Below, piece after piece: positions 17,656-26,943 of a stretch of DNA of 64,000 nucleotides. The translations under genes were made by a program, and so were the position numbers. The stretch's first letter is position 1. Each line of letters starts with the position of its first letter. The DNA is taken from positions 1 to 64,000 of the forward strand of contig NZ_JAIVAH010000030.1 of the NCBI RefSeq assembly GCF_020171745.1, written 5' to 3'. Source of the DNA: Prescottella equi. Its GTDB lineage: Bacteria; Actinomycetota; Actinomycetes; Mycobacteriales; Mycobacteriaceae. The notes beneath the pieces are model-generated. The model was not told the DNA's origin. It saw only the letters and a program-made list of their open reading frames with translations, and searched no databases.

Positions 17656-17925
17656 GTGGTCGGTACCCAGTTGGACCCCACTTCCAACGACCCCGTCGTC
17701 GCCGCGCACGTCGACACCGCCGAGGTTCCCTCGGCCGCATGGGGCTGGAGTGGCGAGGCTCCGCGACTGTTCCGTTTCGCCGGCTGGTTCTTCGCCGCGT
17801 TCCTGCTGCTGATGATGATCGGCAACCACCACGGCAAGGTCGAGGACCTGTTCCTGGTCGGCTTCGCCGGCGCGATCGTCTTCATCCTCGTGCGCGACAT
17901 CGTCCAGCGTCGCAAGCCGCGGTAG
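17656..17925 (+). CDS. DUF2631 two-helix membrane protein
   Basis: The 89-aa protein has a soluble N terminus with an [11 protein letters not shown] motif and two hydrophobic helices (about residues 40-57 and 63-80), ending in a basic RRKPR tail. It belongs to the actinobacterial DUF2631 family, function unknown; the mycobacterial member (Rv2876) lies in the same neighbourhood. GTG 17656 follows AGGAGG by 8 nt, a near-perfect ribosome site. It is divergent from dxr and converges on the phosphatase gene across a strong terminator. Confidence 0.88.
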   Translation: MVGTQLDPTSNDPVVAAHVDTAEVPSAAWGWSGEAPRLFRFAGWFFAAFLLLMMIGNHHGKVEDLFLVGFAGAIVFILVRDIVQRRKPR

Positions 17926-17943
17926 TCGACACCGCACAGACAT

Positions 17944-17984
17944 CGTCGAAGGCCCCGCACCTTGCAGGTGCGGGGCCTTCGACG
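17944..17984. terminator. Bidirectional terminator hairpin
   Basis: A 19-bp perfect stem (17944-17962 with 17966-17984) closes a 3-nt loop (tgc), with AA/TT pairs near its base. It lies between the convergent DUF2631 gene and the PhoD-like phosphatase gene. The T-run is short, as is usual in high-GC genomes. Confidence 0.85.
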
Positions 17985-17998
17985 TTCCCAGTGGATCG

Positions 17999-19717
17999 TC
18001 AGGCCGACTCGATAACCGCCTGCCCGGTGGGCGTGCGGAACGATTTCGACGTCGTCACATCGGAGTTCGGGTCCCGCTTGTCGACCGCCCGGAAACGGAA
18101 TCGCGCCTCACCCGCATCGACATCGAGCAACCCGTAGCCGTGGCTCACCATGTCGACGTGCTTGACATGCGGGTTGTGGGCGCGCCGGTTGAGTTCCTCG
18201 GCCCGCGCGGCCTCGATCGGGTCGCCACCACTGCTGCCGAGGTCGTACCCACCGTCCCCGGTGTTGGTGGACGTGACCGACGGCACCACGAACTCGACGC
18301 CCGCCCGGCGGGTCCCCGGCGCGTTCACCTGCGCACCGCTCGTGGTGCCCGGGGCGAACCCGGTGTCCCACAGCTCTCCGGCCCACCCGTCGTGGTCGTC
18401 GCCGGTCACCAGCACCATGTTCTCGACCGACTGCGCCGCGGTGGACAGGATCTCGGTCCGCTCGGCACCGTACCCGTCCCACGTGTCCAGGTAGCCCCGG
18501 GCGCCGTCGTCCTGCACCACCATGCCCATCATCATGCTGGCGTTCGCCACGACCTTCCACCGCGCGTCGGACCCGGTCAGCCCGTCGAGCAGCCAGCTCT
18601 TCTGCGTCGCGCCCAGCATGGTCCGGCCCGCCGCCTCGGTGTCCGCACAGGCGGTGGCGTCCGTGTCGCCGCACGGCTGCGCGTCGCGGTACTGCCGGCT
18701 GTCCGGCGCGAACAACTCCACCGTCTTGCCCACACGCAGCGAACGGTAGGTCCGCAACGGGTCGTCGGCGAACCGCGGCACCGGCATGTGCTCGAACCAA
18801 GCCTGCCACGCCCACTGCTTCTTCTGCTGAAATCCGATCGCACCCTCGATCGGTGAGATGACGGGGAACGTCCACCCGTCCTTGCTGTAGTTGTTGCGGA
18901 ACTCGTGGTCGTCCCAGATCGGCAGGAAGGCGTGCCGGCTGTGCATCAGCCGCAGGTCGGCGTCGGACCGGTACCGGCGGTACTTGTCCCGCATGCTGTC
19001 CAGTCCCTGCGGGAACATGTTGGCGTCGAAGCCGCGGACCCCCGGCATGGTGAACTCGTAGACGTAGTCACCGAGGCACACCACGAAGTCCAGATCCTCC
19101 TCGGCGAGGTGCCGGTGCGCCGCGTAGTAGCCCTCCTCGAAGCCCTGGCACGTGAACCAGCCGATGCGGACCGGTTCGTTGGAATCGGCGGGCCGCAGCG
19201 TCCGGAACCGGCCGACCGGCGACTCTCCCCCGCTGCCGCGGAACTGGTAATAGTAGGTCTCCCCCGGCGCGAGCCCGGACGCATCGAAATGCACTGTGCC
19301 GTCGGCATCCTCGCGGACCTGGACCCGATCGGCGAGAACGGGCGCCGACAGGTCCTCGCGGGTCGACACGATCACCGCCACCTCACCGGCGGCGGCGCCG
19401 CTGCTGCCGAACGCCCCCGAGCCGAGGCTGCCACCGACAGAGCCCGCGCTCACCGAACCCGTGCTGACCGAACCGAGACTGCCGCCACCGCCGGCCGCAC
19501 CGACCCGCGTCCACAGCGTCGCCCCGTCGGTCCGCGGCACACCGGCCATCACTCCGTTCGCGAACTCCGGGTTCCGGATCAGTCCCTGCCCCGCATCGGG
19601 AGCCTGGCGCAGGACCGGCGCCGCGAGTGCCTTGGCCGGAAACGCGGCCGCGGCGCCGACCATCGACAGGCCGGTGAGGAAGGCACGGCGAGAGACGTTT
19701 CGGTACGGAAAGGACAT
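17999..19717 (-). CDS. phoD: PhoD-type alkaline phosphatase/phosphodiesterase, Tat-exported
   Basis: The 572-aa enzyme begins with a twin-arginine signal, SRRAFLTG at residues 9-16, then a hydrophobic stretch and an Ala cleavage site. An N-terminal beta domain is followed by the metallophosphatase core: VCLGDYVYEF near 215, IWDDHEFRNNYS near 268, and VTGDDHDGWAGEL near 455. Such enzymes release phosphate from phosphodiesters or monoesters outside the cell. Odd: residues 73-111 are an almost pure Gly/Ser/Ala/Val low-complexity insert in the N-terminal domain. GAGGTG lies 4 nt before ATG 19717. Phosphate control is possible (see the upstream site). Confidence 0.9.
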   Translation of the reverse strand: MSFPYRNVSRRAFLTGLSMVGAAAAFPAKALAAPVLRQAPDAGQGLIRNPEFANGVMAGVPRTDGATLWTRVGAAGGGGSLGSVSTGSVSAGSVGGSLGSGAFGSSGAAAGEVAVIVSTREDLSAPVLADRVQVREDADGTVHFDASGLAPGETYYYQFRGSGGESPVGRFRTLRPADSNEPVRIGWFTCQGFEEGYYAAHRHLAEEDLDFVVCLGDYVYEFTMPGVRGFDANMFPQGLDSMRDKYRRYRSDADLRLMHSRHAFLPIWDDHEFRNNYSKDGWTFPVISPIEGAIGFQQKKQWAWQAWFEHMPVPRFADDPLRTYRSLRVGKTVELFAPDSRQYRDAQPCGDTDATACADTEAAGRTMLGATQKSWLLDGLTGSDARWKVVANASMMMGMVVQDDGARGYLDTWDGYGAERTEILSTAAQSVENMVLVTGDDHDGWAGELWDTGFAPGTTSGAQVNAPGTRRAGVEFVVPSVTSTNTGDGGYDLGSSGGDPIEAARAEELNRRAHNPHVKHVDMVSHGYGLLDVDAGEARFRFRAVDKRDPNSDVTTSKSFRTPTGQAVIESA

Positions 19718-19754
19718 GGGCCACCTCGGGTTCGCGCGGACACGGGTGGCGCTG

Positions 19755-19806
19755 ACCCTACGTCGCGCGTTTACGCACGTGTGCGTTTTGCGAAACCTGG
19801 GTGAAC
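19755..19806 (-). promoter_or_regulatory. Possible phoD promoter with a PHO-box-like half site
   Basis: On the minus strand TAGGGT (19760-19755) is a plausible -10, 37 nt before the phosphatase start codon. About 40 bp upstream is GTTCACC (19806-19800), the core of the actinobacterial PHO-box direct repeat. The next 11-nt unit (TTTCGCAAAAC) fits poorly, so only one good unit is present. This is weak evidence. Confidence 0.3.
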
Positions 19807-19856
19807 TGCGAGTGTCCGCTCAGCAAACCCGGCCCGAGCGGGCGGCCCCGCGAGGG

Positions 19857-20969
19857 TCAGGAACCCTCCGCCGCCAACTGCCCGCACGCCGCGGCGATCT
19901 CCTGACCGCGGGTGTCGCGGACGGTGCAGGAGACGCCCTGCGCCTGCACGCGCCGCACGAACTCGCGCTCTACCGGCTTGGGGCTGGCGTCCCACTCGCT
20001 GCCCGGCGTGGGGTTGAGCGGGATGAGGTTGACGTGCACCAGCGGCCCGAGCGCCTTGTGCAGCTTCTTGCCGAGCATGTCGGCGCGCCACGGCTGGTCG
20101 TTGACGTCACGGATGAGGGCGTACTCGATCGACACGCGCCGACCGGACTTGTCGGCGTAGTAACGCGCCGCGTCAAGCACCTCGGCGATGGACCAACGAT
20201 TGTTGACCGGGACCAGCGTGTCGCGCAGTTCGTCGTCGGGCGTGTGCAGCGACACCGCCAGACGCACCGACATCTCCTCGTCGGCGAGCTTGCGGATCGC
20301 GGGGGCCAGTCCAACGGTGGAGACCGTCACCGCGCGCTGCGAGATGCCCAGACCGTTCGGTGCCGGCGACGTGATCCGGCGAACCGCCGCGACGACGCGC
20401 TTGTAGTTCGCGAGCGGCTCCCCCATACCCATGAAGACGATGTTCGACAGACGTCCCGGCCCGCCCTCGACGTCACCGTCGCGCAGGGCGGCCGCGGCGG
20501 CGCGTACCTGGTCGACGATCTCCGCGGTGGACAGGTTCCGCTGCAGACCACCCTGGCCGGTGGCGCAGAACGGGCAGGCCATGCCACAACCGGCCTGGCT
20601 CGAGATGCACAGCGTCGCGCGGTCCGGGTAGCGCATCAGCACGCTCTCGAGCAGCGTCCCGTCGTTCGCCTTCCACAACGTCTTGCGGGTCTGCCCCGCA
20701 TCGCACGCGACGTGCTTGACCGCGGTCAGCAGCTGCGGGAACAGCGCGGCCCCGACCTTCTCGCGCATATCGGCGGGCAGATCGGTCATCTTGTCCGGAT
20801 CCGCCTCGAGCCTGCCGTAGTACTGCCGGGCCAGCTGGTCCGCACGGAAACCGGGCAGACCCAGCTCCTTGACGGCCTCCTTGCGCTCGTCGGCGTCGAG
20901 GTCGGCGAGGTGGCGCGGCGGCATTCCGCGGCGCGGCGCGTTGAAGACGAGGGGAAGCGAGACAGTCAT
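19857..20969 (-). CDS. rlmN: Dual-specificity 23S rRNA/tRNA adenine-C2 methyltransferase
   Basis: RlmN is a radical SAM enzyme methylating A2503 of 23S rRNA and A37 of some tRNAs. At 370 aa it is full length. The cluster motif [11 protein letters not shown] lies near residue 125, a GMGEPLANY motif near 180, and the C-terminal catalytic Cys is in [20 protein letters not shown] 20969 is preferred to the upstream ATG at 20981 because the family starts with a short hydrophobic N terminus; either is possible. It is divergent from the LapA-like gene, 80 bp apart. Confidence 0.95.
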   Translation of the reverse strand: MTVSLPLVFNAPRRGMPPRHLADLDADERKEAVKELGLPGFRADQLARQYYGRLEADPDKMTDLPADMREKVGAALFPQLLTAVKHVACDAGQTRKTLWKANDGTLLESVLMRYPDRATLCISSQAGCGMACPFCATGQGGLQRNLSTAEIVDQVRAAAAALRDGDVEGGPGRLSNIVFMGMGEPLANYKRVVAAVRRITSPAPNGLGISQRAVTVSTVGLAPAIRKLADEEMSVRLAVSLHTPDDELRDTLVPVNNRWSIAEVLDAARYYADKSGRRVSIEYALIRDVNDQPWRADMLGKKLHKALGPLVHVNLIPLNPTPGSEWDASPKPVEREFVRRVQAQGVSCTVRDTRGQEIAAACGQLAAEGS

Positions 20970-21049
20970 AGTGCCTGCCATTCTCCCACTGACCACCCGG
21001 GGTGTCCGATGCACGTGCGAAACACCACACAGTGGGTGATGATCGACAC

Positions 21050-21451
21050 ATGGCCGACAAGCGACGTGAGGACCCCGAGGACGTCCCGGCAACACCGGTG
21101 GAGGAGCCCCCGACCACCACCGAAGCCCACGGTCGGCACGAAGGTGCCGGTGGCTTGACCTCGCATGACCAGCACAAACTCGGCCGCACCCGAGCGGCGT
21201 CCACCTGGACCGGACTGGTCATCGGCATCGTCGTCGCGATCCTGCTGCTGATTTTCATCCTGCAGAACCTCGACTCGGTGACCTTCCAGCTGTTCACGTG
21301 GCACTTCACGCTTCCGGCCGGCATCAGCCTGCTCCTGGCGGCGATCGCGGGCGCCCTCATCATGGCGCTCGCGGGTGGGGTGCGGATCATCCAGATCCGA
21401 CGCGTCGCCAAGCGCGCCGGCTCCGCGACCGAGCACACGCCACCGGAGTAG
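21050..21451 (+). CDS. LapA-domain (DUF1049) membrane protein
   Basis: The 133-aa protein has a charged N-terminal cytoplasmic region (about 50 residues), two membrane helices (about 58-78 and 88-112) and a short basic tail with IRRVAKRAG. The helix pair with [20 protein letters not shown] between is the LapA signature; in Gram-negatives LapA acts in lipopolysaccharide assembly, but the actinobacterial role is unknown. ATG 21050 has no ribosome site, and GATGAT ends 6 nt before it, so a leaderless transcript is possible. Confidence 0.85.
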   Translation: MADKRREDPEDVPATPVEEPPTTTEAHGRHEGAGGLTSHDQHKLGRTRAASTWTGLVIGIVVAILLLIFILQNLDSVTFQLFTWHFTLPAGISLLLAAIAGALIMALAGGVRIIQIRRVAKRAGSATEHTPPE

Positions 21452-21522
21452 CCCGCGCACCCCCGCCGGGGCACGATGGGAGTCACGACACGAGTACGAC
21501 TTCCTGACGAGGAGCTGCCCCC

Positions 21523-22365
21523 GTGACGACTCACGCACACCGGCCCGCGCACACGACCATCCGCGCCGACCTCGCCCGTTCCTGGTTGCTGACCGCGGCC
21601 ACCCGCGCGGACGCGTTCCCTCGGCCCGCCGCCGTCGACGCACTGATCCTCGATCTCGAGGACGCGGTCGCCCCCGTAGACAAGCCGGGTGCCCGGAAAT
21701 CTGTCGTCGAGTGGCTGAGCGGCGACCACGAGGCATGGGTCCGGATCAACGACGCGACGACACCCCACTGGGCCGACGACCTCGAAGCGCTCGCCGGTCT
21801 GCCCGGCCTGTCCGGCGTGATGCTCGCGAAGACGGAGAGCGGCAGTCAGGTCGAAGCCACCCGTGGACGGCTCCCGGAAGGGACCCGGATCGTCGCGCTC
21901 ATCGAATCCGCGGTGGGACTCGAGGCGACACCCGAGATCGCCCGCGCGGAGGGCACGTTCCGACTGGCGTTCGGCAGCGGCGACTTCCGGCGGGACACCG
22001 GGATGAGCGACGACGTCCTCGCGATGACCTACCCGCGCTCACGCCTCGTCATCGCGAGCCGCGCTGCCCGGCTCCCCGGTGGCCCGATCGACGGCCCGAC
22101 CGTCTCGGCGAACGACACCATCCTGCAACGCGACTGCGAGGCGACGACGTCGCTCGGACTGACGGGCAAGCTGTGCCTGCACCCGGATCAGGCGCCGACC
22201 GTCAATCGGGCGCTGAGCCCGAGCGCGCACGACATCACCTGGGCGCGGGACGTGATCGCCGAATTGGGCACGGACGGCGAACACGTGCGCGACGGCAGCG
22301 ACCTGCCCCGGCTCGCCAAGGCCAAGAAGCTCACCGACCTGGCGCGGGAGTTAGGCCTCGTCTGA
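21523..22365 (+). CDS. CitE-like HpcH/HpaI-family lyase
   Basis: The 280-aa TIM-barrel protein carries acidic metal-ligand motifs typical of citrate lyase beta/malyl-CoA lyase-like enzymes: LDLEDAVAP near residue 46, AKTESG near 110, IESAVGLE near 128, and a C-terminal CLHPDQ motif near 220. It should cleave or hydrolyse a 3-hydroxyacyl-CoA-type substrate; no CitF or CitD partner is nearby, so it is not part of a classical citrate lyase. GTG 21523 follows GAGGAG by 8 nt. It converges on the lipase gene with 3 nt between stops. Confidence 0.85.
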   Translation: MTTHAHRPAHTTIRADLARSWLLTAATRADAFPRPAAVDALILDLEDAVAPVDKPGARKSVVEWLSGDHEAWVRINDATTPHWADDLEALAGLPGLSGVMLAKTESGSQVEATRGRLPEGTRIVALIESAVGLEATPEIARAEGTFRLAFGSGDFRRDTGMSDDVLAMTYPRSRLVIASRAARLPGGPIDGPTVSANDTILQRDCEATTSLGLTGKLCLHPDQAPTVNRALSPSAHDITWARDVIAELGTDGEHVRDGSDLPRLAKAKKLTDLARELGLV

Positions 22366-22368
22366 CCG

Positions 22369-23655
22369 TCACGCCGAGCAGTTCGACGGCGCCGGCGCCC
22401 TGTTGAACCGGTCCGTCATCCAGTCCAGCGCGGACGGCAGGCCCGACATCATCGGCAGCCCGTGACCGATCACGAAGCCCGGGGCGATCGGCGGGATCTC
22501 CTCGGTGCGGAACTCCACCGTCGCGCCCCGACCGCACCAGTCGGCGGCCAACTGCGTGGCCTGGGTGTGCGGAATGAGGTCGTCGTTGCGCCCCTGCACG
22601 ATCAACACCGGACTACTCGGCACCGAACGTCCGATGCGCTGTTCGTCGACGACCGCGCGCACCGCCGGCAGTGAGTCGATGAGTTCGGCGATCGAGCGCC
22701 CGTCCTTCGTCCACTCCGTGGTGCGGTGCAGGCCGTACCGAGCGATGGTCTCCGGAACACACTGCGTCGCGATCTCGTCGAGCGCCTGGCGGCCGACGGG
22801 ATTGAGAGCGTCGTCGATCTCGGCGCGGGCCTCCGGATAACCGGCGTAGATGCTGTTGACCGCGTAACCCAGCAGCCCGGTCGCGAGGCCCCCGTCGAGA
22901 GCCGCCGCCACCACACGCAGATCCGCCGGCGGCCCGCCTGCATACGTCCCGCGGACGTTCAGCTCGGGCGCATACGACGGCTGCATCTCGGCCGCCGACG
23001 CCGCCGCGCCGCCGCCCTGCGAATAGCCCCAGAACCCGATCGGGTTGTCGTCGCCGATCCTGCTGCCGGGCAGCGCCTTCACGGCCCGCGCGGCGTCGAG
23101 CAGGGCGTGTCCCTGCGCGCGCCGGTCGACGTAGCTGTGCATCCCCGGCGTCCCCAGACCCTCGTAGTCGGCGACGACGACGTCGATACCGCGCGACAGC
23201 AGCGCGTGCACCTGCAGCACCTCGTACTCGACCGCGAAATCGAGCGGGAAGTTGTAGTGGACGACGTCCGCGAAGAGTTTCGACGGCGCGCACTGGTCGC
23301 CCTGCCCCTGTGTTCCGGGCCCGAGAACGACCAGCGGACGGGGACCGGCACCGGTCCACGGCAGGCTCGCGTCGAAATACGTGGCAGACGCCGCGGTCGC
23401 GGCGCCGTGAGCGTCCTTGGTGCTGTACATGATTCGGTTCGCACCCGACGGCCACGGGCCCTGCTGGTTCGGAACCGACAGCAGCGGTGGGTACGGCTGA
23501 GCGTTGACGACGTTGCCGGGCGCTCCCCCGAGCGCCGCGGCCGGAACCTCGTAGAAGTCCGCCGGCGCGGCTTCCGCCACCCCGGCCGTCGCCGCTGCCG
23601 CCAGGCACACGCCCAGAATCAGTGCCGGCCCTCGAATCCCCCGCGGTGTGCGCAT
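22369..23655 (-). CDS. Secreted lipase (LIP family alpha/beta hydrolase)
   Basis: The protein (about 428 aa) has a Sec signal peptide (residues 1-30, ending AGVAEAAPA) and a LIP-type alpha/beta hydrolase fold, related to secreted triacylglycerol lipases of actinobacteria and Candida. The nucleophile elbow GYSQGG is near residue 220; catalytic Asp and His candidates are in VQGRNDDLIP and GFVIGHGLP. Two cysteine-bearing segments (DQCAP, DWCGRG) may form a disulfide. The start could be ATG 23655 or GTG 23664; both keep the signal peptide. It likely releases fatty acids outside the cell. Confidence 0.88.
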   Translation of the reverse strand: MRTPRGIRGPALILGVCLAAAATAGVAEAAPADFYEVPAAALGGAPGNVVNAQPYPPLLSVPNQQGPWPSGANRIMYSTKDAHGAATAASATYFDASLPWTGAGPRPLVVLGPGTQGQGDQCAPSKLFADVVHYNFPLDFAVEYEVLQVHALLSRGIDVVVADYEGLGTPGMHSYVDRRAQGHALLDAARAVKALPGSRIGDDNPIGFWGYSQGGGAAASAAEMQPSYAPELNVRGTYAGGPPADLRVVAAALDGGLATGLLGYAVNSIYAGYPEARAEIDDALNPVGRQALDEIATQCVPETIARYGLHRTTEWTKDGRSIAELIDSLPAVRAVVDEQRIGRSVPSSPVLIVQGRNDDLIPHTQATQLAADWCGRGATVEFRTEEIPPIAPGFVIGHGLPMMSGLPSALDWMTDRFNRAPAPSNCSA

Positions 23656-23715
23656 GTGACCCACCCCACACGATGACAGCGGATGTTGTCAATACCGCGG
23701 GTAACACTTACCTTC

Positions 23716-24450
23716 TCAGAGGATCAGGCCCGCCGGTGCGGATCGGGTATGGATGCGGTAGCCGACCTCGAGCCCTAGCCCCGGTGTCTCCGCGAGAGCG
23801 CGCGCCGCGGTCCGTTCGGTGAATTCGATCCCGAGCACCGCGTGCATCGCATCGCGGTCCGGGAACTCCCAGCGGGTCCGGACACGTCGCATCGCGAATC
23901 CCTGGGCCGCGAAGAATCCCTCGACCGCGGCCGGGTCGTAGTGCGGAAGATCGGCGCGCATCCAGTCGCCGTACGGCGGAACGGTGGCATCGAGGTCGAC
24001 GACGGCCAGCACTCCCCCGGGCCGCAGCACCCGCATCGCCTCGAGAATGCCCGGGCCGCAACCGGGGCCGAAGAAGTACGCGGTGCGCGCGTGCACGACG
24101 TCGACCGAGGCGTCGGGCAACGGCAACGCCTCCGCGGAGCCCTGCAGGACGGAGATCGCAAGGTGCCCGTCGACGCGGGCGCGGGCGGAGGCCACGAGCG
24201 GCGGATGAGGCTCGACGCCCACCACCGACCGTGCGCGCTCGGCGAAGACCGGCAGATGGAATCCGGCGCCGCATCCGACGTCGAGCACGTCGCGGCCACG
24301 CCAGTCGGCCAGGTCCGCGAGGGCCGCGAACACAGCTCCGTCGGCGTCCTGGGCGCGGTTCTCGACCTCGTAGATCGCGGGCCAGTGCCAGATGTTCGGG
24401 CTCGGGATCGGTCCCCGAGCCCGTCCACGGACCCCGCGCAAGCGGCTCAC
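23716..24450 (-). CDS. Class I SAM-dependent methyltransferase
   Basis: The 244-aa protein contains the SAM motif VLDVGCGAGFHLPVF near residue 52, the acidic loop VVGVEPHPP, and a motif II/III region ASVDVVHARTAYFFGPGCGPGILE with MRVLRPGGVLAVVD. The substrate is not evident. GTG 24450 overlaps the cdsA stop (GTGA), so it is translationally coupled to cdsA and probably belongs to the frr-cdsA transcription unit. Longer upstream frames run through cdsA and are not credible. Confidence 0.85.
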   Translation of the reverse strand: MSRLRGVRGRARGPIPSPNIWHWPAIYEVENRAQDADGAVFAALADLADWRGRDVLDVGCGAGFHLPVFAERARSVVGVEPHPPLVASARARVDGHLAISVLQGSAEALPLPDASVDVVHARTAYFFGPGCGPGILEAMRVLRPGGVLAVVDLDATVPPYGDWMRADLPHYDPAAVEGFFAAQGFAMRRVRTRWEFPDRDAMHAVLGIEFTERTAARALAETPGLGLEVGYRIHTRSAPAGLIL

Positions 24451-25307
24451 ACCAGAACGGTGAGGACGAGCCAGGTGACGAACGCCGACGGCAGCAGCGA
24501 ATCGAGCCGATCCATGATGCCGCCGTGCCCGGGCAGCAGCGTGCCCATGTCCTTGATGCCCAGTTCGCGCTTGACCTGGGACTCGATGAGATCGCCGAGC
24601 GTCGCCGTGAACACCAGCGCGACGCCCAGGAGCGCACCGACCAGCGGATTCGCATCGAGGATGAACGTCACGGTCAGCACGCCGCCGATCACGCAGAACA
24701 CCAGCGAGCCCGCGAAGCCCTCCCAGGACTTCTTCGGACTGATCGCCGGGACCATCGGATGCTTGCCGAAGAACACCCCGGCGACGTAGCCGCCGACGTC
24801 GGAGCACACCACGACGATCATCAGGCAGAGCACGCGGGCTGCACCGTCGTCCTGCAACACCATCAGCGTCGCGAATGACGCGAGCAGGGGGATCCAGGCG
24901 GCGACGAACACCGCGACCGCAGTGTCCCGCAGGAAGTTACGTGGGGTGGCCGCCAGTCCGCGATCAAACAGCCGCCACACCATCGTCACCAGCACCGTGC
25001 CGGCGAACGCCCCCAGCACACCCGTAGTGCCGTACGGCCAGCTCAGCCAGATGACCGCCTGCCCGCCCAGCAGCAGGGGAATCAGCGGCACGTGGATGTC
25101 GGCCTCGCGCAGACGCTTGGCGACCTCCCACGTCGCGACAGCCATCGCAACCGCGACGACGCCGATCCACACCAGAGGTGCGTACGCGAGGATCAAGATC
25201 AACGCGACGCCGAGGCCGCCGCCGACGGCGATCGCGGCAGGCAGGTTGCGTCCGGCTTTGGAGGCCGGGGCGGCTGTCGCCGCGGGGGAACCGTCAGCTT
25301 TCCCCAC
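24447..25307 (-). CDS. cdsA: Phosphatidate cytidylyltransferase
   Basis: CdsA makes CDP-diacylglycerol from phosphatidate and CTP, the branch point for phosphatidylinositol, phosphatidylglycerol and cardiolipin. The 286-aa protein has an N-terminal Ala/Pro-rich cytosolic stretch and about eight helices. The family signature is intact near the C terminus: SQVKRELGIKDMGTLLPGHGGIMDRLDS, read in two parts, with SPKKSWEGFAGS upstream. GTG 25307 has GGAGG 8 nt before it, overlapping the frr stop. Confidence 0.94.
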   Translation of the reverse strand: MGKADGSPAATAAPASKAGRNLPAAIAVGGGLGVALILILAYAPLVWIGVVAVAMAVATWEVAKRLREADIHVPLIPLLLGGQAVIWLSWPYGTTGVLGAFAGTVLVTMVWRLFDRGLAATPRNFLRDTAVAVFVAAWIPLLASFATLMVLQDDGAARVLCLMIVVVCSDVGGYVAGVFFGKHPMVPAISPKKSWEGFAGSLVFCVIGGVLTVTFILDANPLVGALLGVALVFTATLGDLIESQVKRELGIKDMGTLLPGHGGIMDRLDSLLPSAFVTWLVLTVLV

Positions 25308-25309
25308 GG

Positions 25310-25867
25310 CTAGACCTCCATCAATTCGGCTTCCTTGTGCTTCACCAGCTCGTCGATCTGGCTGACGTAGCGCGACGTGGTCTTGTCGAGTTCCTTCTCG
25401 GCCCGACCGACCTCGTCCTCGCCCGCCTCGCCGTCCTTCTGGATGCGTGCGAGCTCGTCCATCGTCTTGCGACGGACGTTGCGAATCGACACCTTGGCGT
25501 CCTCGCCCTTGCTCTTGGCCTGCTTCACGAACTCACGACGCCGTTCCTCGGTGAGCTGCGGAATCGAGATGCGGATGATGCTGCCGTCGTTGCTGGGGTT
25601 GACGCCCAGATCGGAGTTGCGGATCGCGTTCTCGATCGGCGCGAGCTGAGACGCCTCGTAAGGCTTGATGATGACCATCCGGGCCTCGGGCACGTTGATG
25701 CCCGCCAGCTGCGTGATGGGCGTCATCGAGCCGTAGTACTCGACGACGATCCGGTTGAACATGCCCGGGTTGGCGCGACCGGTACGAATGGAACCGAGGT
25801 CGTCCTTCGCAACCGTGATGGCCTTCTCCATCTTCTCCTCGGCCTCGAAGAGAGCTTCATCAATCAC
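25310..25867 (-). CDS. frr: Ribosome recycling factor
   Basis: RRF (185 aa, normal length) splits post-termination ribosomes together with EF-G. It shows the family core: [11 protein letters not shown] near residue 28, [26 protein letters not shown], and [23 protein letters not shown] 25867 follows GGAGG by 7 nt; a longer frame adds an unrelated N terminus. It lies between pyrH (67 nt upstream) and cdsA (2 nt downstream), the conserved actinobacterial order. Confidence 0.96.
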   Translation of the reverse strand: MIDEALFEAEEKMEKAITVAKDDLGSIRTGRANPGMFNRIVVEYYGSMTPITQLAGINVPEARMVIIKPYEASQLAPIENAIRNSDLGVNPSNDGSIIRISIPQLTEERRREFVKQAKSKGEDAKVSIRNVRRKTMDELARIQKDGEAGEDEVGRAEKELDKTTSRYVSQIDELVKHKEAELMEV

Positions 25868-25934
25868 GGCTGTTCCTCCGTCTCGTATCCATCGCGGTCG
25901 CGTGCGTTGCGATCCATGATCACATTGCCCGTCG

Positions 25935-26663
25935 TCATGACTTGACCAGTGTTCCGATCTTCTCACCGGACACAGCGCGCGCGATATTGCCGCGCGTCAA
26001 CAGGTTGAAGACCATCATCGGCATCTGATTGTCCATGCAGAGGCTGAACGCGGTCGCGTCGGCGACCTTCAGGCCCTTCTCGATGACCTCACGGTGGGTG
26101 ACCTCGGAGTACATGGTGGCGTCCGGATCGAGCCGCGGGTCCGCCGTGTAGACACCGTCGACCGCCTTGGCCATCAGGACCACCTCCGCTCCGATCTCGA
26201 GGGCGCGCTGCGCTGCCGTCGTGTCGGTCGAGAAGTACGGCATACCCATGCCGGCGCCGAAGATCACGACGCGCCCCTTCTCGAGGTGGCGGCGCGCACG
26301 CAGCGGCAGGTACGGCTCGGCGACCTGACCCATCGTGATGGCGGTCTGCACGCGCGTGTCGATCCCCTGCTTCTCCAGGAAGTCTTGCAGCGCAAGGCAG
26401 TTCATGACCGTGCCGAGCATGCCCATGTAGTCCGAGCGCGCGCGGTCGAGACCGCGCTGCTGCAGTTCGGCACCGCGGAAGAAGTTGCCACCACCGATGA
26501 CGACTGCCACCTGCACACCCGAACGGACGACCTCGGCGATCTGTTCCGCGACGGTCGTCACCACGTCGGGATCGAGACCCACCTCGCCGCCGCCGAACAT
26601 TTCGCCGCCGAGCTTGAGAAGCACACGTCGGAATCCTGGACGTTCGTCGGCCGGTGCGGTCAT
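25935..26663 (-). CDS. pyrH: Uridylate kinase
   Basis: PyrH phosphorylates UMP to UDP for pyrimidine nucleotide synthesis. The 242-aa protein has the amino acid kinase fold: [11 protein letters not shown] near residue 15, [11 protein letters not shown] near 55, [13 protein letters not shown] near 180, and a family-typical [13 protein letters not shown] segment. ATG 26663 follows GAGGGAG by 5 nt. It is first of a pyrH-frr-cdsA-methyltransferase run. The 280-bp gap before it suggests its own promoter. Confidence 0.96.
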   Translation of the reverse strand: MTAPADERPGFRRVLLKLGGEMFGGGEVGLDPDVVTTVAEQIAEVVRSGVQVAVVIGGGNFFRGAELQQRGLDRARSDYMGMLGTVMNCLALQDFLEKQGIDTRVQTAITMGQVAEPYLPLRARRHLEKGRVVIFGAGMGMPYFSTDTTAAQRALEIGAEVVLMAKAVDGVYTADPRLDPDATMYSEVTHREVIEKGLKVADATAFSLCMDNQMPMMVFNLLTRGNIARAVSGEKIGTLVKS

Positions 26664-26943
26664 AATTCTCCCTCGGTTCCTGCAGATAGTTCGGTTCTAG
26701 AAGTACTACGGTTCAGCGGCGCGCGAAGCCTGTGCTCCGCGGGCGCCGAGTACCCGGGACCGTCCGGCGAAGCCGCCAGAACAGGCCCTATCATCCTGCC
26801 TCATTCATCCGTGGGCGCCCCAGTCGACCCACCCACCGCGCAGATCGGCCCCGCACGGATCGGATGGGGCGGAACGTCGGTTCGGAAGTGCCCGAACCGA
26901 CGACCGCACCCAACCGGCCGGCGGGGCCGATGTGGGAGTGCGA
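26664..26943. other. Intergenic region between tsf and pyrH
   Basis: In this 280-bp spacer I see no credible gene. On the minus strand TAGTAC, TAGAAC and AACTAT, all within about 40 bp of the ribosome site near 26690-26715, are -10-like and probably include the pyrH promoter, but no matching -35 stands out. In mycobacteria several genes (including an amidase) lie between tsf and pyrH; none are present here. Confidence 0.5.

Noticed and set aside
26664-26943. Small genes in the tsf-pyrH spacer
   Set aside because: Frames of about 70 codons exist on the plus strand but have no start signal, no domain and biased shadow-like composition.
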